Position numbers and translations under genes: made by a program
Shown: positions 1 through 8,406 of the stretch, in pieces
Layout: every line of letters starts with the position of its first letter
Position numbering within the stretch: the stretch's first letter is position 1
Notes under the pieces: generated by a model
Told to the model about the DNA's origin: nothing
The model's database searches: none
What the model saw: only the letters and a program-made list of their open reading frames with translations
DNA from: Akkermansia sp.
GTDB lineage: Bacteria > Verrucomicrobiota > Verrucomicrobiia > Verrucomicrobiales > Akkermansiaceae
Direction: 5' to 3'
Assembly: GCA_017555025.1 (NCBI GenBank)
Contig: JAFZHC010000014.1
Location: 1-50,999 of the forward strand
DNA: 50,999 nt

Positions 1-815
1 GCCTCCCAATTTCCATCCTGTCTGATACCATTCAACAGCCTGTAATATTCCTGACGGTGTTGCTTAAAATACAAGCTAAGATACAGCAAAGGCTTTCTGA
101 GTAGCCCGCTGTTGCAAAGCATCATCTGGATAAGCAAACGTCCCACTCGGCCATTACCATCAAGGAACGGATGGATGCTCTCGAATTGCACATGGACAAG
201 TGCAGCTTTAACTAAGGGGGAAAGCTCATCATCGCGGTTGATGAATAATTCCAATGCCCCCATGCACTCCATGAGGTCTTGGGGTGGCGGGGGAACATAG
301 GCGGCATTTCCGGGACGTGTGCCGCCTATCCAGTTTTGGCTCTGGCGGAACTCTCCGGGCATTTTTGTCGAGCCTCGGCCTCTGCGCAACAATTCGGCAT
401 GCAATTCCTTTATCAATCGCAAGGAGATGGGATACCCATCCTGCATTCGCTCCATGCCTAATTGCATGGCAGATACATAATGGCTTACCTCTTCTACATC
501 ATCAGTATTGGCCTGATTGTAGCCTCCTTGCTCGTACAAGAGCAAATCACTCAATGACGATTGCGTGCCCTCAATCATCGATGAATATACGGCTTCTTTA
601 CGAATGTAGGCATAGATGAACGGCGCGACATCAGGCAAATGTTCGCCAAGAGCGTCTAATGTACCCAAAGTTTGAACTGCGCCCATAAGTAGCTTGTTGC
701 CGGTAGCGCTCAGTTCGGGCAAAGGGTGGGGAGGCAGCGGAGATGGAATGTAGGCATTTACTTTCTCCCCGATAGTGCTGACAACTACATACTTGCCTGT
801 ATTTTCACGTTTCAC
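1..815 (-). CDS. Fic-domain protein (AMPylase family), C-terminus cut by window edge
   Basis: The reading frame stays open from a GTG at 815 to the window edge (271 codons visible). It carries the Fic signature HPFLDGNGRVGR at residues 215-226, matching HxFx(D/E)GNGRxxR. The His is the catalytic base and GNGR binds the nucleotide phosphates. Fic enzymes transfer AMP or another phosphate-linked group to protein hydroxyls. Residues 78-83 (SSMIEG) match the (S/T)xxxE(G/N) inhibitory helix, whose Glu blocks productive ATP binding, so this is an N-terminally self-inhibited (class II type) Fic protein. GTG 815 is the first start after an in-frame stop and lies 6 bp past a good -10, so the mRNA is probably leaderless. 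Many such proteins end in a winged-helix domain, which would lie outside the window. No antitoxin gene is visible; the inhibitory helix is built in. Confidence 0.9.
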   Translation of the reverse strand, partial: MKRENTGKYVVVSTIGEKVNAYIPSPLPPHPLPELSATGNKLLMGAVQTLGTLDALGEHLPDVAPFIYAYIRKEAVYSSMIEGTQSSLSDLLLYEQGGYNQANTDDVEEVSHYVSAMQLGMERMQDGYPISLRLIKELHAELLRRGRGSTKMPGEFRQSQNWIGGTRPGNAAYVPPPPQDLMECMGALELFINRDDELSPLVKAALVHVQFESIHPFLDGNGRVGRLLIQMMLCNSGLLRKPLLYLSLYFKQHRQEYYRLLNGIRQDGNWE

Positions 816-821
816 GCTGTC

Positions 822-850
822 AGATTAAATGAAAATAAGCGTTCTGTCAA
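822..850 (-). promoter_or_regulatory. sigma70-type promoter of the Fic gene
   Basis: On the minus strand, TTGACA (850-845), a 17-bp spacer and TAATCT (827-822) are followed after 6 bp by the GTG start at 815. Transcription would begin at the start codon. The -35 box and spacer lie inside the first unit of the 41-bp repeats, so a protein bound there would block RNA polymerase. Confidence 0.75.
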
Positions 851-952
851 TTTTTATTTAGGGCTCGAAGTGAAAATAAGCGTTACTCTTATTTTCATTT
901 AAGGCGCGAAACGAAAATTAGCAGGAGCTTTATTTTCGTTTTAGGAGGCCAT
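830..952. repeat. three tandem 41-bp imperfect repeats with internal palindromes (operator-like)
   Basis: Units start at 830, 871 and 912. Each begins with (t/c)gaaaat(a/t)ag, and the reverse half-site attttc(a/g) recurs at 891 and 932, with a degenerate copy near 850. The middle unit forms a perfect 10-bp inverted repeat (tgaaaataag 871-880 with cttattttca 888-897). The third forms another (909-918 with 932-941). The 41-bp period is close to four helical turns, so bound dimers would face the same side of the DNA. The array overlaps the Fic promoter. The binding protein is unknown; autoregulation by a C-terminal winged helix of the Fic protein is an inference. Confidence 0.75.
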
Positions 953-1224
953 TTTCACCGCTTCGTAGAAGAAGCCTTAGTTATTCTCAATCGCTCGCAG
1001 GGGAAAAGAGAGGGAAACTGCTCATATCTACATAAAGCATTGTTGCTATAGTTCTTAGGCTAGTTTATGGAGGTGAAGGGTAAACCCACCCCTAGTCCTT
1101 TGGAGTCCCGCAGCTGTCCCGGATACGTCCCGAAGGCTCAGAAACGGCCATTTTACACGCTCAATCCCGATTTCCTGTTGCTAAATCAGGACTCCGTAAT
1201 ACGCTTAATATGTGTAGATAAACT
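953..1224. other. intergenic stretch with no recognisable gene
   Basis: Between the repeat array and the tRNA terminator there is no ORF with family resemblance on either strand, no tRNA fold and no repeat that I can recognise. A short open frame at 1067-1297 runs into the tRNA and has no plausible protein character. The stretch sits beside a tRNA and an accessory-type gene, so it could be a remnant of an integration event, but nothing in it proves that. Confidence 0.4.
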
Positions 1225-1263
1225 AAAAAAGCCTGCTTTCCAAATCGTATCGGAAAGCAGGCT
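1225..1263 (-). terminator. intrinsic terminator after tRNA-Val
   Basis: A 12-bp perfect stem (1230-1241 with 1252-1263) and a 10-nt loop are followed on the minus strand by a run of six T. It lies a few bases beyond the tRNA 3' end. Confidence 0.85.
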
Positions 1264-1270
1264 CGGTGAA

Positions 1271-1342
1271 TACACGAGAAGAGATTCGAACTCCTGACCA
1301 ACTGTGTGTAAGACAGCCGCTCTACCACTGAGCTACTCGTGC
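1271..1342 (-). tRNA. tRNA-Val, anticodon TAC
   Basis: The minus strand folds as a cloverleaf. The acceptor GCACGAG pairs with CTCGTGT (first pair G-U). The D arm is AGCTCAGTGGTAGAGC. The anticodon stem GCTGT/ACAGT encloses loop CTTACAC with anticodon TAC. The T arm contains TTCGAAT. The discriminator base is A and CCA is not encoded, so it must be added after transcription. A terminator follows immediately, so this is a single-gene transcript, possibly longer at the 5' side. Confidence 0.93.
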
Positions 1343-1458
1343 GTGTCACGTAGTGTGCAGGGGTATTATACGTGTTTTTTGACGGGAATGCAAGTCTAAA
1401 ATGATAAAAAATGTAATTTTTTTGTAAAAAATGGTGTTTTTGGTAGGATGTGGACACT

Positions 1459-1488
1459 AAAAAGCCCCGCAGCATGTCGCTGCGGGGC
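1459..1488 (-). terminator. intrinsic terminator after purA
   Basis: A 10-bp GC-rich stem (1464-1473 with 1479-1488) and a 5-nt loop are followed by five T on the minus strand, just beyond the purA stop. Confidence 0.88.
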
Positions 1489-1501
1489 GAAAAAAGGAGC
1501 T

Positions 1502-3920
<2,419 letters not shown>

Positions 3921-3943
3921 GCTTTTTCTGTTTAAGCCGTGCG

Positions 3944-3972
3944 ATAATAGCAACTTTGAAGAGAAAAAGCAA
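3944..3972 (-). promoter_or_regulatory. promoter of carA-purA
   Basis: Minus strand: TTGCTT (3972-3967), a 17-bp spacer, TATTAT (3949-3944). The leader to ATG 3920 would be about 16 nt. Confidence 0.6.
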
Positions 3973-4040
3973 GGCTATAATTAAGCATGGCGGAAAAATT
4001 ACGTAAATCTGAAAAAATTCGTCATTCTGAGCGAGATTGC

Positions 4041-4070
4041 TTGCAATTGAGCCCGAAGTATGATTATAAT
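4041..4070 (+). promoter_or_regulatory. promoter of the DUF883/YqjE-type operon
   Basis: TTGCAA (4041-4046), an 18-bp spacer and TATAAT (4065-4070). A start codon lies exactly 6 bp downstream (4077) and opens an 11-codon ORF. The first larger gene begins at 4147. Confidence 0.65.
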
Positions 4071-4076
4071 ACCGCA

Positions 4077-4112
4077 ATGAAGCAATGGGCGTTGCTTTCT
4101 GCTACGTTCTGA
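4077..4112 (+). CDS. possible 11-codon leader peptide MKQWALLSATF
   Basis: ATG 4077 lies exactly 6 bp past a consensus TATAAT, the spacing seen at many leaderless starts in this window. The frame reads 11 codons to TGA at 4110-4112, ending 34 bp before the DUF883-like gene. It may be a translated leader that affects expression of the operon, or chance. Nothing else supports it. Confidence 0.3.
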   Translation: MKQWALLSATF

Positions 4113-4146
4113 AAGGGCTTCAGTTCACCTTAAATTTTAATCTGAT

Positions 4147-4509
4147 ATGGAAAACGTAGAAACAACCGACAAGGCTACCGCCGCTCAGACTCCTACCTCC
4201 GACACGCAGGATCGCCTTAAGGCTGCTCGTGATTATGCTTGCGCTCAGTATGAGAAGCTGCGCCGTCTGACCTCCGAGCAGATGGCTACGGTGCGCAAGT
4301 ACACATCTGAGCAGATGGATAATGTGCGCAAGTATACAGATGAGGCTCGTGGCCAGATTAATGCCGGCTGGGATGTGACCTGTGCCAAGGCTAAGGACTT
4401 GCATGAGGCCGGTGAGGAGTATGTGAAGGCAAATCCGACCGGTTCTGTGCTTGGTGCCCTTGGTGTTGGTATCATCATTGGTCTGCTGCTGGGCTCCGGT
4501 CGCCGTTAA
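4147..4509 (+). CDS. DUF883 (YqjD/ElaB-like) membrane-anchored helical protein
   Basis: The 120-residue product has a long polar helical region with two near-identical heptad-like repeats (TSEQMATVRKY and TSEQMDNVRKY, about residues 44-65). It ends in a single glycine-rich membrane helix (GALGVGIIIGLLLGSGRR). That layout is typical of DUF883 proteins such as E. coli YqjD and ElaB, which sit in the inner membrane by their C-terminus; YqjD is reported to bind ribosomes in stationary phase. The next two genes encode a YqjE-like membrane protein and a small helical protein, mirroring the yqjD-yqjE-yqjK order of enterobacteria. The role here is not known; a stress or envelope function is inferred from the family. 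Confidence 0.8.
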   Translation: MENVETTDKATAAQTPTSDTQDRLKAARDYACAQYEKLRRLTSEQMATVRKYTSEQMDNVRKYTDEARGQINAGWDVTCAKAKDLHEAGEEYVKANPTGSVLGALGVGIIIGLLLGSGRR

Positions 4510-4537
4510 GCTCCTTTTGTTGTAACCGACTTTGTTC

Positions 4538-4981
4538 ATGTCGCTGTTCTCATTCAGTAAACCAAAGCAGCTTGCCGCTCTGCAGGAGCAGGGGGGGGAG
4601 GCGCTGGGTGGTGTGAAGGCAGCAGCGACTCAGGCTCTTTCGCATGCAGCTGCCTTGTGGCAGCTGCTGCAGATTGAGTTGCAGGAGTACGCATCCCGGC
4701 AAGCCGGGCGCGTAGTCGCCATTGTGCTTGGGGGCGCGTTGCTGCTGGTTGGTTATTTGCTGTTGTGTGCGTTTGCTTGTGTGGCGGCGCATGCATGGCT
4801 GGGCTCCTGGCTGCTGGCTACCGGGCTGGTTTGCTTGCTGCATCTTGTGGCGGGGGCTTTGCTGTTGTTGATTGGTATTAAACGGCAGCCCGGAGAAGTG
4901 GCTCCGGCAACGAAACAAGAACTCATAAAGGATTGGCAATGCATCAAGTTGCTCCTCAGCAAAGAAAACAAGAAGTCCTGA
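4538..4981 (+). CDS. YqjE / phage-holin-superfamily-like inner-membrane protein
   Basis: The 147-residue product has an amphipathic N-terminal region (to about residue 60) and two strongly hydrophobic helices (about 60-88 and 92-113). A short charged C-terminal tail follows. This is the architecture of the YqjE/DUF1469 holin-like family. These chromosomal members are not lysis proteins; their function is unsettled. ATG 4538 is taken as the start; a TTG two codons upstream (4532) is possible. It is 28 bp behind the DUF883-like gene, and its stop overlaps the next start by one base (TGATG), so translation is probably coupled. Confidence 0.7.
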   Translation: MSLFSFSKPKQLAALQEQGGEALGGVKAAATQALSHAAALWQLLQIELQEYASRQAGRVVAIVLGGALLLVGYLLLCAFACVAAHAWLGSWLLATGLVCLLHLVAGALLLLIGIKRQPGEVAPATKQELIKDWQCIKLLLSKENKKS

Positions 4982-5391
4982 TGCGCGTGGCAGGGTCCCG
5001 GGTCGGGGTGCTTGAATCGGCCTCACGGGTGAGGGCCGGTGCCGGGGCGTGTTTGGATGTTCTGCATATTTCCGGTCGTGCGTTGCGGTATAGTGCAATG
5101 GTGGGGGCCGCTTTGACCGGTGTTCGCTTGGTTCGTAAAATGCTGCCGAAATCTGCGCCTGCACCAATAGTGGTTCAGAAGGTGCCTGCTGCCGGTGCAG
5201 TTGCTGATACGAGCGCCCCTTCTGAGCCTACGATTGCCGGGGGGCTTCTTAAATATCTTATTGCTCAGCTTGTCACTCTGGTTATTCTGCCTTGGCTTCG
5301 CGATAAGGTGACAAGTGGAGTAGTTGTAAAGAAAGTGGACTATTGGCGTCCTTCTCGTATCTTTTTCCGCATGGTGGGGCTTGAAAAGTAA
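4981..5391 (+). CDS. small protein of unknown function, third gene of the YqjDE-like operon
   Basis: From ATG 4981, which shares a base with the upstream stop, the product is 136 residues; the open frame also allows ATG 4939. It has an Arg/Ala-rich N-terminus and an Ala/Pro linker. A hydrophobic stretch near the C-terminus (LIAQLVTLVILPWL) could lie in or on the membrane, and the tail is basic. I recognise no domain. Its position matches yqjK in enterobacteria, but sequence similarity is not evident. An envelope role is inferred only from the two neighbours. Confidence 0.6.
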   Translation: MRVAGSRVGVLESASRVRAGAGACLDVLHISGRALRYSAMVGAALTGVRLVRKMLPKSAPAPIVVQKVPAAGAVADTSAPSEPTIAGGLLKYLIAQLVTLVILPWLRDKVTSGVVVKKVDYWRPSRIFFRMVGLEK

Positions 5392-5399
5392 GTTTCGCC

Positions 5400-5428
5400 T
5401 TGTTTTGTATCTCTCTGTTGCTTATACA
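5400..5428 (+). promoter_or_regulatory. possible promoter of the sugar-nucleotide operon
   Basis: TTGTTT (5400-5405), a 17-bp spacer and TATACA (5423-5428), 8 bp before ATG 5437. The boxes are imperfect but the spacing to the start matches others in the window. Confidence 0.45.
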
Positions 5429-5436
5429 TATTGCTT

Positions 5437-6600
5437 ATGAAAAAAGTATTCGTTTCCGGTTCTTTTAACGTATTGCATGCCGGTCATATACGTTTTTTTC
5501 GCGATGCTAGTGCTTTGGGCGATTATCTGATTGTTTCGTTCCCACCCGCTGATTTGCTCTGGAAACTGTACAATAAGAAGTCTCTGCTTGATGATGATGA
5601 TAAATTAGCGCTACTGCGTTCTCTGCAGATGGTAGATGAGGTTATTCTCTCCACAGATGAGGATGTGGAGCTTTCCTTTAAGTCTGCGTTTATTCAGTCG
5701 AAGCCTGATATTCTGGCAGTAACAACAGATGACCTCTACATGGATGCTAAAAAGCGCCTTTGTGAAGAACATGGTGTGGAGTTTGTTGTGCTGGAAAAAT
5801 CTCGACCGGAGGGTAAACCTACCAGCAGTTCGGAGGTCGTTAGTCGAATTAAGGCACCGCAACATGTCCCGTTGCGCGTGGATTTCGCCGGTGGCTGGCT
5901 GGATGTGCCTGCGAATGCTATTCCCGGAGAATATATTGTCAATTGCTCCATTTCTCCGACCGTATCTCTGAAGGCGTGGGATTATCGCCAGGGGGCAGGT
6001 CTTGGGGGAAGCGGCGGTTGGAGTGTACTGAATGGTTGGGACCCGGTGAACTCTGAGCTGGGGCTTGGTGTTGGCTGGCAGGACCCTGCCGTTATTGCCG
6101 AAACCGGCGCTTGTGTATGGTGCTCCGGGCCGAGACCTGTGCTCGATTTTAAGAATACGGGCGAGTTCCTGGCCGGTCGTATGGCGGTTTATGATACTCG
6201 TATTAAGCACGATACTCCCGGCTTAGCTGCTCTTGAGCGTAACTTCGAGAAAATTGCCAAGGCTGCTCGTGTGGCTCGTCTCGGAGTGCAGGAGAAGGAT
6301 ATTAATGTTCTGGCTGTTAGCGTGCAGCTCAGTTACCAGCTGCAGCTGGAGGAGGGGATGCTCCCGTTGCCTGAAGTTGGGGATTGTTTGGCTCACAAGT
6401 ATTGTGGGGGCGGTCATGGCGGATATGCGCTTTATTTGTACGAGACGCCTGAGGCTCGTGCCGCTGCGCTTGCTGACTGCGAATATCTTTACCCCATTGA
6501 GCCCTATTGCCGCACCTTCGGTAAGGATGAGCAGGTGCCGTGGGAGCCTCAGTATTTGGAGCGTCTGAAGCGCCATAATGTGAAGAAGGATAATTTCTGA
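5437..6600 (+). CDS. bifunctional nucleotidyltransferase / GHMP-type sugar kinase
   Basis: This 387-residue protein fuses two domains. Residues 1-135 form a cytidylyltransferase-like fold with GSFNVLHAGH (the HxGH nucleotide-binding motif) and a late TSSSE motif. From about 145 on there is a GHMP kinase: substrate motif PLRVDFAGGWLDVP, phosphate loop GLGGSGG (about 188-194) and C-terminal KYCGGGHGGYALYL. Together they could phosphorylate a sugar at C1 and activate it to an NDP-sugar, as in fucose or heptose activation. The substrate cannot be read from sequence. The nucleotidyltransferase comes first, unlike HldE, where a PfkB-type kinase comes first. ATG 5437 is preferred over TTG 5431. It heads an operon with another nucleotidyltransferase, a cupin and a glycosyltransferase, pointing to surface-glycan synthesis. 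Confidence 0.8.
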   Translation: MKKVFVSGSFNVLHAGHIRFFRDASALGDYLIVSFPPADLLWKLYNKKSLLDDDDKLALLRSLQMVDEVILSTDEDVELSFKSAFIQSKPDILAVTTDDLYMDAKKRLCEEHGVEFVVLEKSRPEGKPTSSSEVVSRIKAPQHVPLRVDFAGGWLDVPANAIPGEYIVNCSISPTVSLKAWDYRQGAGLGGSGGWSVLNGWDPVNSELGLGVGWQDPAVIAETGACVWCSGPRPVLDFKNTGEFLAGRMAVYDTRIKHDTPGLAALERNFEKIAKAARVARLGVQEKDINVLAVSVQLSYQLQLEEGMLPLPEVGDCLAHKYCGGGHGGYALYLYETPEARAAALADCEYLYPIEPYCRTFGKDEQVPWEPQYLERLKRHNVKKDNF

Positions 6601-6615
6601 TATATTCTGTTTGTT

Positions 6616-7035
6616 ATGCCTAAAGTATTTGTATCCGGCTGTTTTGATGTGCTGCATAGCGGTCATATAGCCTTTCTGGAGGAGGCCGCAAGCTATGGTG
6701 ATGTATATGTATCTCTCGGTTCTGACGAAACTGTTTGGCAGTTGAAGAACCGCAAGACTATGTATACAGAGCAAGAGCGCAAGTACATGCTTGAGTCCAT
6801 TCGTTTTGTAAAGAAGGTGTATATTGGCCCGGACACCGGGAAAATCCTTGATTTTGCACCTTTGTTGGATGAAGTGAAACCTGATATTTTCTTTGTCAAT
6901 GCAGATGGTACCAGCGATGAGAAAAAGGCCTTTGTTGAGGCTAAGGGAATTCGTTATGTGACCAGTTCTCGCATTCCTCATGGTAATTTGCCGGTGCGGT
7001 CGACTACCAGTATTCGAGAGACAATAGGTAAATGA
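6616..7035 (+). CDS. cytidylyltransferase-like nucleotidyltransferase (TagD/RfaE2 type)
   Basis: The 139-residue single-domain protein starts MPKVFVSGCFDVLHSGH, with the HxGH motif at residues 14-17, and has a C-terminal VRSTTSIRE motif matching the family's (S/T)T signature. Such enzymes activate small alcohols or sugar phosphates with CTP or ATP, for example glycerol-3-phosphate cytidylyltransferase or the heptose-1-phosphate adenylyltransferase half of HldE. The substrate is not evident. It lies 15 bp behind the bifunctional enzyme and overlaps the next gene by 4 bp (ATGA), so co-translation is expected. Confidence 0.82.
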   Translation: MPKVFVSGCFDVLHSGHIAFLEEAASYGDVYVSLGSDETVWQLKNRKTMYTEQERKYMLESIRFVKKVYIGPDTGKILDFAPLLDEVKPDIFFVNADGTSDEKKAFVEAKGIRYVTSSRIPHGNLPVRSTTSIRETIGK

Positions 7036-7406
7036 AAGAGACGTATACGACATATAAGGTTGGCGAACAGGGGGAGCGCCCCTGGGGGCATTGGCAGGTG
7101 TTGGACTTGCAGTCTCACGTCGTGGTGAAAAAGTTGCTGGTGGTTCCCGGCGGTCGTATTTCGTTGCAGCGTCATCAGCATCGTACAGAGCGCTGGACCG
7201 TAACGGAAGGCGTTGCGACTGTTCGATTGGATGATGTGGTGACACGCCTTAAAGTTGGTCAGTCTATCATGATTCCCTGCGGCAGTTTGCACCGTCTGAG
7301 CAATGATGGCGATACGGACTTGGCTCTTATAGAAATACAAATCGGAGATTTTCTCTCCGAGGAAGATATCGAGCGCTTTAAGGACGACTACGGTCGGGTT
7401 GATTAA
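7032..7406 (+). CDS. phosphomannose isomerase type II-like cupin
   Basis: The 124-residue protein matches the C-terminal cupin domain of bifunctional ManC/AlgA proteins (mannose-6-phosphate isomerase type II). The metal-binding strand is ISLQRHQHRTERWTVTEG; the family version reads LSLQxHxHRxEHW. Glu and His ligands are mostly present, though the usual HRAEHW reads HRTERW. It starts RPWGHWQVL, also typical. It probably interconverts phosphosugars for an NDP-mannose-type or related sugar made by this operon. The guanylyltransferase half of ManC is absent, so its partner may be one of the two upstream nucleotidyltransferases. Confidence 0.8.
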   Translation: MKETYTTYKVGEQGERPWGHWQVLDLQSHVVVKKLLVVPGGRISLQRHQHRTERWTVTEGVATVRLDDVVTRLKVGQSIMIPCGSLHRLSNDGDTDLALIEIQIGDFLSEEDIERFKDDYGRVD

Positions 7407-7434
7407 GTAATCAATAAGTATAGAAAACAGGTTT

Positions 7435-8295
7435 ATGCACAGCGTATGGAGTAAGATAGATGGGATTCTGGTTGTGAATCTCGATACTTGCACGGAACGT
7501 ATGGATGTTTTTCGCGAGAGAAACTCTGCCGTGTTACCCATGGAAAAGGTTCACAGATTGAGCGCTGTATATGGTCGTTCTCTTTCCTCTTTCGGAAAGG
7601 CTCCGTGGTTTACGGAACGTACTCAGGAGCGAGCCGGCTACTGGGGCGGTGCTGCCGGTTGCGCTTTGTCTCACCGAAATGCGATTGCGCATGCTCAAAG
7701 GGAAGGGTGGAAAAATGTACTGATATTGGAGGATGATGTGGAGATAAAGGATTGTGCTGACGGCTTCTCTCTATTGGAGAAGGCTGTAGATACAATTAGC
7801 GGTCCATATATGCTCTATGCCGGGTACAGCCGTCCTACTCCCTACGGTCGCAAAGTAGGCAGCTGCGCCGAATACGGGTTGTGGCAGACGGAGGGGGTGC
7901 TTTCCACCTTTGGGTATCTGGTTTCTCAGGAATTGTACGACCCTCTGTTGGCTGAAATGCCTACCGAAGATACTGTTTGGGAGTGGTTAGCACGCCATCG
8001 CGCCATCGATACATTTTACAGGGATCGAGTTGCCAATATGTCGGGCGTAAAGATATATTGTATTCAGCCCGATATTATCGAGCATATCGACGGCGACTCC
8101 TGTATCGGGTCTGTTACACGTACTGATTTGTATTCCCGAACTCAGGAACCGTATAGTTATTGTACGCTTGCAGGTGTGCTCCATGTTTTGTCGGCTCCGC
8201 TGCGCCGCCTGAAGCTTAAACTGAACTCTATCCGTACTTATCGCCGAGCTCTTCACGGTGGTTTTCCGGGGTTCCGCAAAAAGAGGAAAAAGTAA
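7435..8295 (+). CDS. glycosyltransferase family 25 (LPS biosynthesis type)
   Basis: The 286-residue product has the GT25 layout. An N-terminal strand GILVVNLDTCTERMDVF is followed by the AAGCALSHRNAIAHA segment and the metal-binding ILEDDVEI motif near residue 100. GT25 enzymes add galactose or similar sugars to lipooligosaccharide in the cytoplasm. The C-terminus is very basic (GFRKKRKK), suggesting membrane-surface association. It is the last gene of the operon begun at 5437, which fits surface-glycan assembly. Donor and acceptor sugars are unknown. Confidence 0.85.
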   Translation: MHSVWSKIDGILVVNLDTCTERMDVFRERNSAVLPMEKVHRLSAVYGRSLSSFGKAPWFTERTQERAGYWGGAAGCALSHRNAIAHAQREGWKNVLILEDDVEIKDCADGFSLLEKAVDTISGPYMLYAGYSRPTPYGRKVGSCAEYGLWQTEGVLSTFGYLVSQELYDPLLAEMPTEDTVWEWLARHRAIDTFYRDRVANMSGVKIYCIQPDIIEHIDGDSCIGSVTRTDLYSRTQEPYSYCTLAGVLHVLSAPLRRLKLKLNSIRTYRRALHGGFPGFRKKRKK

Positions 8296-8357
8296 AGCTT
8301 TTTCTTGTAATTTCAATAAAAAATGCTGCTTTTTTGCACTCTTGTCGCGGATTGTGC

Positions 8358-8386
8358 TTGCAATCTTGGCGTTTTGGGGGCATAGT
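8358..8386 (+). promoter_or_regulatory. probable thrS-infC promoter
   Basis: TTGCAA (8358-8363), a 17-bp spacer and CATAGT (8381-8386), 20 bp before ATG 8407. The -10 box is weak. Confidence 0.45.
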
Positions 8387-8406
8387 AAGGGCTCACTAAA
8401 ATACAT

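Noticed and set aside
1067..1297. A 76-codon open frame beside the tRNA
   Set aside because: It reads through the tRNA terminator and into the tRNA, and has no family resemblance.
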